64,000 bases of DNA from Winogradskya humida (GTDB taxonomy: Bacteria > Actinomycetota > Actinomycetes > Mycobacteriales > Micromonosporaceae): the NCBI RefSeq assembly GCF_016862215.1, contig NZ_BOMN01000021.1, forward strand, positions 20,380 through 84,379, written 5' to 3'. Every line of letters starts with the position of its first letter. Position 1 is the first letter of the stretch. The notes under the pieces were generated by a model. It ran no database searches. It saw nothing but the letters and a program-made list of their open reading frames with translations, and was not told the origin of the DNA. This document shows, piece after piece, positions 16,785-24,547 of this stretch. The translations under genes were made by a program, and so were the position numbers.

Positions 16785-16828
16785 CCTACCCGCCGGTAGG
16801 GAGCAAGAGGTCTGGCTACCGGTCGGTA
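16785..16828. promoter_or_regulatory. Two inverted repeats upstream of the DUF6230 gene
   Basis: CCTACC-CGCC-GGTAGG (16785-16800) and TACCG-GT-CGGTA (16817-16828) are both symmetric and share the TACC/GGTA core. They lie 51-94 bases upstream of the DUF6230 start. Their form resembles operators of TetR-family regulators; no regulator gene is adjacent. The rest of 16735-17011 shows no gene. Confidence 0.45.
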
Positions 16829-17011
16829 ACGTCGCCGAAACAAGATCACCTCACGCAGGGTTACATCGGTGATCGGCAATGCTATCGAAAGCCGCATTTT
16901 GCGAGTGTGACCGTCACCACAGGTGCGGATTTCCTCAAGGTAACGAATCGGTAACGACCTTCAGGGAGCTCACAGGTTCAAGTCCGGCGCCAACGTGCCG
17001 AAACAAGTCAT

Positions 17012-18622
17012 GTGAGGGTGCGCGAGGAGGAGCGGCTGCGGGCGCTGCACGAGTACAACCTGCTCGACGCGCCCGCCGACGACGAGCTCGAGGCGGTCGT
17101 GCGGGTCGCCGCGATGGTGGCGGGCGTCCCGAACGCGACGCTGAACCTGATCGACGAGAAGCGCCAGTGCCAGCTCACCACGACCGGCTTCGAGGGCGGC
17201 GACTCCGCCCGCGAGGACTCCATGTGCGCGATCCGGTTCGAGACCGGCAGGTTCACCTATCTGCCCGACGCCAGCGTGGACCCCACGTACGCGACCAACC
17301 CCTGGGTCACCGGACTGCTCGCCGACGTACGTTTCTATGCCTCGGCGCCCCTGGTCACGCCGCAGGGCCACGCCCTGGGCACGCTGTGCGTGTTCGACTC
17401 CGAGGTGCGTGAGCTCAGCGACGAGCAGATCGCCCGGCTCAAGGATCTCGCTCAGGTCGTGCTCGCGCTGTTCGAGCGGCGCCGGCAGGCCCGGCTCAAC
17501 GCGCGGCTCTACGTCGAGGCCGAGGCGCGCCAGGACTTCACCGACGCGGTGCTGGAGACCATCGACGTCGCCGTGGTGGCCGCCGACCCCCATGGTCACC
17601 TGACCCTCTTCAACCGCGCCAGCCGCGAGTGGCACGGCCTGGACGCCGATCCCTCGATCACGCCGGGCGACTTCGCGGACCACTACGCGCTCTACCGCAC
17701 CGACGGCGTGACGCCGCTGCCCGTGGAGGAGATCCCGCTGCTGCGGGCGCTGCGCGGTGGCATGGTCCGGGACGCAGAGATGATCATCAAACCAGCGGGG
17801 CGTACGCCGGTGCACGTCAACGTCAGCGGCCGCGCCCTCACCACCGCGGACGGCAGCCCGCTCGGCGTCGTGGTCGCGATGAGTGACGTGACCGCCGACC
17901 GGGCCCAGCGTGAAGCCCTGGAGAACGCCCTCACCGAGCTGCGCCGCTCCAACACCGAGCTGGAGCAGTTCGCCGGCGTGGTCAGCCACGACCTCGCGGC
18001 ACCGCTCGCCGTCGTGCACGGCTACCTCGAGCTGCTCGCCGACAACTACCGCGAGAACCTCGACGAGCTGGCCCACAAGTGGATCGACTCCGCGGTCCGC
18101 GCGGTCGGCCGGGTTCAGGGCCTGATCGACGCGCTGCTCTCGTACGCGCGGGCGGGCAGTGAGCCGTGCCGCCGCGCGCAGGCCGACCTGGGCGAGGTGG
18201 CGAAGCTGGCGCTGCTGGACCTGCACGAGGTGATCGAACCGGCGGGCGCGCGGGTCGAGCTCGTCCCCGGCCTGCCCACCCTCGCCGTCGACCCGACCCT
18301 GATCCGGCAGCTGCTGCAGAACCTCATCGGCAACGCCGTGAAGTACCGGCACCCCGACCGGCCCAGCCGGATCACCGTCGCCGCCGGGCCCGACCCCGGC
18401 GGATGGCGGGTGACGGTGACCGACAACGGCATCGGCATCCCCGCGTCCGACCGTGCGCGGGTCTTCGAGATGTTCACCCAGATCGACGGCGAGCTGCCCG
18501 GCTACGGCGTGGGCCTGTCCACCTGCCAGCGCATCGTCGAACGCCACGGCGGCACGATCCGGGCCGAGGCGGCGCCCGGCGGCCAGGGCACGACCATCGC
18601 GTTCACCCTGCCGGAGGCGTGA
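17012..18622 (+). CDS. GAF-PAS sensor histidine kinase
   Basis: A 536-residue kinase without membrane segments. An N-terminal GAF domain (about 10-165) begins RALHEYNLLDAPADDELE and contains MCAIRFETG; it is of the type that senses small ligands or redox. A PAS domain (about 170-295) follows. The HisKA helix has VVSHDLAAPL with the phospho-accepting His near residue 326. The ATPase domain has the N box LLQNLIGNAVKYR, G1 TDNGIGIP and GYGVGLSTCQRI. The overall plan resembles phytochrome-like bacterial kinases lacking a chromophore cysteine. It starts at GTG 17012 with a weak ribosome binding site. The next kinase begins one base after its stop, so the pair is co-translated; no response regulator is encoded beside them. 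Confidence 0.85.
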   Translation: MRVREEERLRALHEYNLLDAPADDELEAVVRVAAMVAGVPNATLNLIDEKRQCQLTTTGFEGGDSAREDSMCAIRFETGRFTYLPDASVDPTYATNPWVTGLLADVRFYASAPLVTPQGHALGTLCVFDSEVRELSDEQIARLKDLAQVVLALFERRRQARLNARLYVEAEARQDFTDAVLETIDVAVVAADPHGHLTLFNRASREWHGLDADPSITPGDFADHYALYRTDGVTPLPVEEIPLLRALRGGMVRDAEMIIKPAGRTPVHVNVSGRALTTADGSPLGVVVAMSDVTADRAQREALENALTELRRSNTELEQFAGVVSHDLAAPLAVVHGYLELLADNYRENLDELAHKWIDSAVRAVGRVQGLIDALLSYARAGSEPCRRAQADLGEVAKLALLDLHEVIEPAGARVELVPGLPTLAVDPTLIRQLLQNLIGNAVKYRHPDRPSRITVAAGPDPGGWRVTVTDNGIGIPASDRARVFEMFTQIDGELPGYGVGLSTCQRIVERHGGTIRAEAAPGGQGTTIAFTLPEA

Positions 18623-18623
18623 C

Positions 18624-20567
18624 GTGGGTTCGCTCGGCCGACGCGTACACGCCGGTTTCATCCTGCTGATCCTGCTGTTCCTCGGCTATGTCATCACCCA
18701 GCTCGTGGTCACCGAGCGGCTGCAGACCCGGCACGCCGCGCGCGCCACCCGGCTCGAGGCCGCCCGCGACGCCAACGTCGCGGTGCTGCAGCACATGACC
18801 GACGCCGAGACGGGCGTACGCGGATTCCAGCTGACCGGGGAGGACCTGTTCCTCGATCCGTACGACAAGGGCCGCGGCGGCGCGTTCATCGCGCTCGACA
18901 CGGTGGCCGCCACGACCACCGACCCGGCGGTGCTCCAGCTGCTCAAACAGGAACGCGCGGCCGCGTCGCAGTGGCTCTACGCGTTCGCGACCCCGGTCGT
19001 GAACGCCGGCGTCGCCGACCCCGAGTACCCGCTGACCCGCCGGGGCAAGGACCTGTTCGACGGGATCCGCGCGTCCAACGCCGCCGTGGACGCGGCGATC
19101 CGGGCCGATCAGGCGGCCACCACCGACCACGACCGCCGGGAGCAGCGCCTGGCCCAGCTGCTCTTCGAGTCGCTCGGCGTCGCCCTGCTGGGCGGGACGA
19201 TGCTGTTCGGGCTCTGGAGCCGCCGGACGCTGATCGCGCCGCTGGAACACATCCGCGGCACCCTGCAACGGCTCGCGAGCGGTGAGTTGTCGGCGCGGGC
19301 GGTGCCGGCCGGGCCGAAGGAGCTGCGTACGGTCATCCGCACGCTCAACGACCTCGCCGCCGAGACCGAACGGCTGCACGCCGCCGACCGGGCCCGGATC
19401 CACCGCACCGACCTGCGCCAGGCGGTCGCCGTGGAACTGCGCGACACCCACGACCCCGCGCTCATGGCCCGCCGCATCGCCGCCATGATCGGTGAGGCGC
19501 TCGGCGCCGACGCCGTCCACGGCCGGATCTCCGCCGACGTCACCCACGGGCTCACCGTCAGCTGGCCGCAGGAGGCGCCGTCGCTGTCCGCGCGTACGGT
19601 CCAGGAAGTTCTTGCCGGTGAGCCCGGCGTGGCCCTGACCGTGCCGCACATCCAGGGTGCCATCGCCGTCCCGATCGCCGGCGACGCCAACTGCCCGCCG
19701 GGGCTGCTCTACGTGGTACGCCACGAGCGCCCCGAGTGGAGCGACGACGAGCGCCGCCTGCTGGTCACGCTGGCCCGCGAGATCGACCACGCCGTACGCC
19801 AGCAACGCCTGCACGCCCGCCAGGCCCGTCTCATCGGGGAGCTGCGCGGCCTCGACGAACGCAAGGACGTCTTCGTCTCGACCGTCACCCACGAGCTGCG
19901 TACGCCGCTGACGAGCATCCTCGGCTACACGGAGATGCTCAGCGACGGCGACGGCGGCGAGCTGTCCCCCCTGCAGCAGCGCGGCGTCAGCGCGATCCTG
20001 CGCAACGCCCACCGCCTCCAGGCCACGGTCGCCGACCTGCTGCTTCTCGACAAGGCGGGCGCCGCGATCGGCGAGCACGACGACGCCGGCGGCGACAGCG
20101 CCCCTGTCGACCTCGCGACCACCGCGGCGACGGTGCACGCCGAGTTCGCCCCGGTCGCGCGGGGCCGAGACGTCACCCTGACCGGTGACGCCGCCCCGGT
20201 GTGGGTGCACGGCGACGCCCGGAGGCTGGAACGCGCGCTGCGCAACCTGTTCGACAACGCTCTGAAGTTCACCGCGGCGGGCGGCCACGTCACTTACCAC
20301 GTACGCGCCGAGGGCAGCGACGCCGTCTTCTGCGTCACCGACACCGGCATCGGCATCCCCGAGGGCGACCTGCCCGGCATGTTCACCCCGTTCCACCGGG
20401 CGGCCAACGCCATGGACCAGGCCGTCCAGGGCCCCGGCCTCGGCCTCGCCATCGTCCGCACGATCGTCACCGAACACGGCGGCACGGTCCGGGTGCAGTC
20501 CCGCCTCGACCACGGCAGCACATTCACGGTCACCCTGCCCCTGACCGCGGTCCCGAGCCCGGCCTGA
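18624..20567 (+). CDS. CHASE3-HAMP-GAF sensor histidine kinase
   Basis: A 647-residue membrane kinase from GTG 18624, two bases after the preceding stop. The first membrane helix (FILLILLFLGYVITQLVV, about 11-28) leads into an extracytoplasmic CHASE3-like helical sensor with HMTDAETGVRGFQLTGED. A second helix near 190 precedes a HAMP linker (PLEHIRGTLQRLASGELSAR). A GAF-like domain (about 270-395) precedes HisKA, where TVTHELRTPLTSILGYTEML places the His near residue 423. The ATPase domain has NLFDNALKFT, DTGIGIP and GPGLGLAIVRTIV, all intact. The soluble and membrane kinases probably work together, possibly signalling to a distant regulator. Confidence 0.87.
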   Translation: MGSLGRRVHAGFILLILLFLGYVITQLVVTERLQTRHAARATRLEAARDANVAVLQHMTDAETGVRGFQLTGEDLFLDPYDKGRGGAFIALDTVAATTTDPAVLQLLKQERAAASQWLYAFATPVVNAGVADPEYPLTRRGKDLFDGIRASNAAVDAAIRADQAATTDHDRREQRLAQLLFESLGVALLGGTMLFGLWSRRTLIAPLEHIRGTLQRLASGELSARAVPAGPKELRTVIRTLNDLAAETERLHAADRARIHRTDLRQAVAVELRDTHDPALMARRIAAMIGEALGADAVHGRISADVTHGLTVSWPQEAPSLSARTVQEVLAGEPGVALTVPHIQGAIAVPIAGDANCPPGLLYVVRHERPEWSDDERRLLVTLAREIDHAVRQQRLHARQARLIGELRGLDERKDVFVSTVTHELRTPLTSILGYTEMLSDGDGGELSPLQQRGVSAILRNAHRLQATVADLLLLDKAGAAIGEHDDAGGDSAPVDLATTAATVHAEFAPVARGRDVTLTGDAAPVWVHGDARRLERALRNLFDNALKFTAAGGHVTYHVRAEGSDAVFCVTDTGIGIPEGDLPGMFTPFHRAANAMDQAVQGPGLGLAIVRTIVTEHGGTVRVQSRLDHGSTFTVTLPLTAVPSPA

Positions 20568-20748
20568 CGGTCTCCGAAGGCTTTGGCTGCTCACGGCTCT
20601 GCCTGGGGCCCGTATGCAAATCGCTTTGCCGGGGTCTGTGAGCAGAGCGGCTTTGCCGGGGTCCGCAACCGGTTCGCACCTGGAAGAGCACCGGTTCCGC
20701 ACTCAGGGGGGCGCAGATTGGGGTCTCCCCGATCAAGGAGTCGCCCCG
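20568..20748. repeat. Intergenic region with short direct repeats
   Basis: GCTTTGCCGGGGTC occurs at 20623-20636 and 20650-20663, and degenerate copies of the GCTYTGCC core lie at 20580-20615. The region also holds the ribosome binding site AAGGAG (20735-20740) of the next gene. No gene is seen in it. Confidence 0.4.
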
Positions 20749-21390
20749 ATGCGCCTGCGCCGGACCGTTATCGCCACCTTCGCCGCGGCCGCGATCGCCG
20801 TGCCCACCCTTGCCACCGCCGCCCTGGCCTCGACCCCCACGCCGGCCACGGCCACCGCCGCGGCCTCTGTCACGGCGGCCAAGTCGAGCGACAAGTCAAG
20901 CGACAAGTCGAGCAGCAAGCCGAGTGACAAATCGAGTGGCAAGCCGACCGCGAAGCCGACCAAGACCGCCAAGCGGGCCCTTTTCGCCGCTGCCGGCACG
21001 GTGACCTCGGTGGATGCGACGGCCGGGACGATCACTCTGTACGCCAAGGGTGGCACCAAGGACGTCCGCAAGAAGACGATCACGGTGACCGTGGCCGACG
21101 ACGCGCTGATCAGGGTCAACGGCAAACGGGGCGCGGGGCTGTCCTCGATCGCCGCCGGGTTCCGGATCGACGTGGGCGGTCGCCGGTCGGGCTCGGACTA
21201 CACCGCGGAGATCATTATCGCCAAGGGTAAGGTCCGCGCCACCCCGTCACCGACAGTGTCGCCTAAGCCTTCACCGACAGTGTCGCCTTCGATCTCGCCC
21301 TCGCCGAGCGTGGAGCCGTCGGAGAGCACCGAACCGGGCGACGATGACGACACGTCACCCTCCGCTGAGCCTGGCGACGACTCACAGTAG
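20749..21390 (+). CDS. Secreted protein with KSSDKSS repeats and Pro/Ser tail
   Basis: A 213-residue exported protein. AAGGAG eight bases before ATG 20749 fixes the start. The signal peptide (MRLRRTVIATF, then an Ala-rich core ending ATAALAS) is followed by a low-complexity linker of KSSDKSSDKSS and KPTAKPTK. A compact beta-rich domain (about 82-165) includes GTVTSVDATAGTITLYAKGG and ITVTVADDALIRVNGKR, similar in form to DUF5666-like OB/beta domains; that match is tentative. The tail has SPTVSPKPSPTVSPS repeats and an acidic end. A strong hairpin terminator follows. It is likely envelope-associated or extracellular; its function is unknown. Confidence 0.7.
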   Translation: MRLRRTVIATFAAAAIAVPTLATAALASTPTPATATAAASVTAAKSSDKSSDKSSSKPSDKSSGKPTAKPTKTAKRALFAAAGTVTSVDATAGTITLYAKGGTKDVRKKTITVTVADDALIRVNGKRGAGLSSIAAGFRIDVGGRRSGSDYTAEIIIAKGKVRATPSPTVSPKPSPTVSPSISPSPSVEPSESTEPGDDDDTSPSAEPGDDSQ

Positions 21391-21416
21391 TTCCGCTTGA
21401 GCTATTGATGATCAGA

Positions 21417-21449
21417 AACGCCGCGTTCACCGCTTCGGTGCGCGGCGTT
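21417..21449 (+). terminator. Hairpin terminator after the secreted-protein gene
   Basis: Bases 21417-21425 pair with 21441-21449 (9 bp), and inside them CACCG 21428-21432 pairs with CGGTG 21436-21440. The result is a 14-bp stem with a two-base bulge. It lies 27 bases after the stop and about 27 before the phosphorylase start. Confidence 0.65.
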
Positions 21450-21475
21450 GCGGTGCCGGGCAGATACTGGCGGGC

Positions 21476-23890
21476 GTGACTGTGGCCAACGACGGCGTCC
21501 CCGCCGACGAGTTCGAGACCGACCTGCTGCGCAACCTCGCCCACCAGCGGGGGACCACCCGCCAGTCGGCGAGCGCCCAGGACATCTACCAGGCGCTCGC
21601 GCTCACGGTGCGGGACCGGCTCGTCGATCGTTATGTGAAGACCGCCGCGACGTACTACGAGACGAACCCTCGGTTCGTCTACTACCTGTCCGCGGAGTAC
21701 ATGCTCGGCAAGCAGCTGCCGCAGAACCTGCTCTACTCCGGGCTGCAGAACCAGGCCCGCGACGCCCTCGAGAAGCTGGGTCTCGACCCGGCCGAGCTGG
21801 AGGACCTCGACGTCGAGCCCGGCCTCGGCAACGGCGGGCTGGGCCGGCTCGCGGCGTGCATCCTCGACGCGCTCGCCACCGAGGACATCCCGGCGGTCGG
21901 CTACGGCATCCGCTACGACCTGGGCATCTTCAAGCAGACGTTCGAGGACGGCGCCCAGGTCGAACGCCCCGACGACTGGACGTTCTACGGCAACCCGTGG
22001 GAGTTCGCGGCCCCCGACGACCAGCAGCCGGTCGGCTTCTACGGCAAGGTCGAGGACGGCAAGTGGACGCCGGACGAGATCGTGCTCGGCGAGCCCAGCC
22101 ACATGCTCGTTCCCGGCTACGGCACGCAGACCGTCAACCTGATCCGGTTGTGGCGGGCCAGGGCCAGCCGCGCGTCGTTCGACCTGTCCCGCTTCGGGGA
22201 GGGCCGCTACGGCGAGGCCGTCGACGCGATCGTGCGCTCCGAGAACATCAGCAAGGTGCTCTACCCCGACGACAGCACCGAACTGGGCCGCGAGCTGCGT
22301 CTCAAGCAGCAACACTTCCTGGTCACCTGTGCGCTGCGTGACATCGTGCGCCGTTACCGGCTGCGCAACACCGGCTGGGACACGTTCACCGAGAAGGTGA
22401 CCGTCCAGCTCAACGACACGCATCCGGTCATGGCGATCGCCGAGCTGATGCGCGTGCTGCTCGACGAGGAGGGCCTCGACTGGGACCGGGCCTGGCTGAT
22501 CGTTCGCGGCACTTTCGCGTACACATGTCACACGCTGTTGCCCGAAGCCCTGGAGACCTGGCCGGTCGCGCTGGTGGAACGGCTCCTGCCCCGGCACATG
22601 GAGATCATTTATCTGATCAACTTCCACTTCCTCCAGGAGGTGGAGCAGGCCTACCCCGGCGACCCCGGCAAGCTGCGGGAGTTGTCGATCATTCAGGAAG
22701 AGCCCGAGCGACGGGTACGGATGGCACATCTCGCCGTCGTCGGCGCCAAAGCCGTCAACGGCGTCGCCGAACTGCACTCGAAGCTGCTGCGCGAGACCAC
22801 CCTGCGGCCCTTCGCCGAGCTGTGGCCCGAACGGTTCCACAACGTCACCAACGGCGTGTCCCCGCGGCGCTTCATGCTGATCGCCAACCCGCGGCTCACC
22901 GGCCTGATCAGCTCCCGGCTCGGCGACCACGACTGGCTGCGCGACCTCGACCGGCTCAGCGACCTCGAACGCGCCGTCGACGACTCCGCCTTCCGCGACC
23001 AGTGGCGCGAGGTCAAACGCGCCAACCGCCGCGACCTCGCCCGGTACGCCCGCGCGGTCACCGGCGTAGCCCTCGACCCCGACGCCATGGCCGACGTCAT
23101 GATCAAACGGTTCCACGAGTACAAGCGGCAGCTCCTGCGCGTCATGCACGTCATCACCCTGATCCACCGCATCCGCCGCGGTGAGACGGCCGGCCTCGTG
23201 CCACGGTCGGTCATCTTCGGCGGCAAGGCAGCCCCCGGCTATTACGCCGCCAAGCGCATCATGCGCCTCGCCAACGCCGTCGCGGACGTCGTCAACGGCG
23301 ACCCGCAGCTCTCGGCGTACGTCCGGATGGCCTTCCTGCCCAACTACAACGTCTCCGGCGCCGAACTGATCATCCCGGCCGCCGATCTCTCCGAGCAGAT
23401 CTCCCTCGCCGGCAAGGAAGCCTCCGGCACCAGCAACATGAAGCTCGCCCTCAACGGAGCCCTCACGATCGGCACCCTCGACGGCGCCAACGTGGAGATC
23501 CGCGACCGGGTCGGCGCCGGCAACTTCTTCCTTTTCGGCCTCGACGCCGGCCAGGCAGTAGCACTCAAACAGGCCGGCTACCGCCCCCGCAGCTGGTACG
23601 AAGCCGACTGGGAACTGCGCGAAACCATCGACTTCATCGCCACCATCGACGACGGCGCCCTGCGTGAGATCGCCGACGACCTGCTCAACCGCGACGAATA
23701 CCTGACGCTCGCGGACTACCGCGCCTACATCGAATGCCAGGACGAGGTCGCCCACGCGTGGGAGGACCGCGACGCCTGGACCCGGATGTCCATCCTGAAC
23801 GCCGCCCGCAGCGGCTTCTTCTCCGCCGACCGCACCGTACGTGACTACGGGCGCGAGATCTGGCACACGCCGGCGGTGCCCGAGGTCTGA
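21476..23890 (+). CDS. glgP: Glycogen/alpha-glucan phosphorylase
   Basis: An 804-residue cytoplasmic enzyme that releases glucose 1-phosphate from glycogen or maltodextrins using orthophosphate. Length and layout match the classic GT35 phosphorylases. Motifs include FVYYLSAEYMLGKQLPQNL, VEPGLGNGGLGRLAAC, VQLNDTHPVMAIAELMR and FHNVTNGVSPRRF. The PLP site is SGTSNMKLALNGALTIG with the lysine near residue 656, followed by DGANVEI. Nothing is missing. The start is GTG 21476. No other glycogen gene is adjacent, so it stands alone; the AglEFG-like alpha-glucoside importer some 4 kb away could feed the same pool, but no operon links them. A strong hairpin follows the stop. Confidence 0.95.
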   Translation: MTVANDGVPADEFETDLLRNLAHQRGTTRQSASAQDIYQALALTVRDRLVDRYVKTAATYYETNPRFVYYLSAEYMLGKQLPQNLLYSGLQNQARDALEKLGLDPAELEDLDVEPGLGNGGLGRLAACILDALATEDIPAVGYGIRYDLGIFKQTFEDGAQVERPDDWTFYGNPWEFAAPDDQQPVGFYGKVEDGKWTPDEIVLGEPSHMLVPGYGTQTVNLIRLWRARASRASFDLSRFGEGRYGEAVDAIVRSENISKVLYPDDSTELGRELRLKQQHFLVTCALRDIVRRYRLRNTGWDTFTEKVTVQLNDTHPVMAIAELMRVLLDEEGLDWDRAWLIVRGTFAYTCHTLLPEALETWPVALVERLLPRHMEIIYLINFHFLQEVEQAYPGDPGKLRELSIIQEEPERRVRMAHLAVVGAKAVNGVAELHSKLLRETTLRPFAELWPERFHNVTNGVSPRRFMLIANPRLTGLISSRLGDHDWLRDLDRLSDLERAVDDSAFRDQWREVKRANRRDLARYARAVTGVALDPDAMADVMIKRFHEYKRQLLRVMHVITLIHRIRRGETAGLVPRSVIFGGKAAPGYYAAKRIMRLANAVADVVNGDPQLSAYVRMAFLPNYNVSGAELIIPAADLSEQISLAGKEASGTSNMKLALNGALTIGTLDGANVEIRDRVGAGNFFLFGLDAGQAVALKQAGYRPRSWYEADWELRETIDFIATIDDGALREIADDLLNRDEYLTLADYRAYIECQDEVAHAWEDRDAWTRMSILNAARSGFFSADRTVRDYGREIWHTPAVPEV

Positions 23891-23896
23891 CCCTTC

Positions 23897-23928
23897 CCGG
23901 CCGGGACCTCGTGCGGCGTCCCGGCCGG
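23897..23928 (+). terminator. Hairpin terminator after glgP
   Basis: The 11-bp stem 23897-23907 pairs exactly with 23918-23928 around a 10-base loop, seven bases after the stop. No U tract follows, as is common in high-GC actinomycetes. Confidence 0.65.
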
Positions 23929-23933
23929 ACCCT

Positions 23934-24340
23934 CTACTTCGGTGGCGGCGGCTTCAGTGGCGGCGGCTTTGGTGGCTTCGGCAGCGTCGGTGACCTCGGG
24001 GCCTTCGTTCCCCGCGGGTGCCCCGGTCCAGCGGACCCCCTTCCAGCCGGCGTCGCCCCGGGCTTGATCACCAGCCGAAGGTGCGCCTGAGGGTCGCCGG
24101 CCCGGCGAGCCTTGTCGGCCGCCGCCCTGACGGCGTTGAGCGCGTGCCGGACATGGTCCACCAGCGCCTGCCCGGCGGGCGTCAGGGCGACATGCCTGCT
24201 GGACCGTTCCAGCAGAATCACCCCGAGGCGGCTCTCGACACGCCGGATCGCCTTGGACAACGCCGGCTGAGCGATCAGCAGCCGAGCCGCAGCCCGCCCG
24301 GAATGCAGCTCCGCCTGACCGACCTCGACGCCCTGAATGC
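23934..24340 (-). pseudogene. LysR-family regulator relic
   Basis: Reading the minus strand, about 24330 down to 24055 encodes an almost perfect LysR helix-turn-helix: GRAAARLLIAQPALSKAIRR, then ESRLGVILLERSSRHVALTP and the linker helix. The first 12-15 residues expected (MELRHLRYF type) are replaced by unrelated sequence. Right after RLVIKPG the effector-binding domain breaks off into a Pro/Lys-rich tail ending at 23934. There is no plausible start codon next to the domain. It is therefore a truncated gene at both ends, left between glgP and the large unknown gene. Confidence 0.65.
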
Positions 24341-24437
24341 GTCCTTCACCATGCCGGGCGTCTTCGAACTCATCGAGCGCTGGCAGAGCCGCTACCCGTA
24401 CAAGGCGATCTGGGTGAATCACCAGCCCCTGGGCTGA
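24302..24437 (+). pseudogene. Coding-like C-terminal fragment, unrecognised
   Basis: On the plus strand a stretch with strong coding codon bias encodes LTDLDALNASFTMPG, then VFELIERWQSRYPYKAIW and NHQPLG before TGA 24435-24437. It looks like the C-terminal end of a gene whose body is gone. It partly overlaps the LysR relic on the other strand. I do not recognise the family. Confidence 0.3.
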
Positions 24438-24547
24438 CCAGGTTGCAGGCCCGGGTGAGGTCGCCAATGCCGTTGCGGAGGGCCCGCCCGGCCCCGCGGC
24501 GCACAGGTTCCGGCGGGGAGGGGCGAGTCCTTCTTCAGCGATCGACT

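Noticed and set aside
18603..20702. 699-codon minus-strand frame opposite the CHASE3 kinase
   Set aside because: Shadow of the kinase gene; composition is Gly/Arg/Val/Asp-rich without motifs.
21263..23866. 867-codon minus-strand frame opposite glgP
   Set aside because: Shadow frame; glgP on the plus strand is complete with its PLP site.
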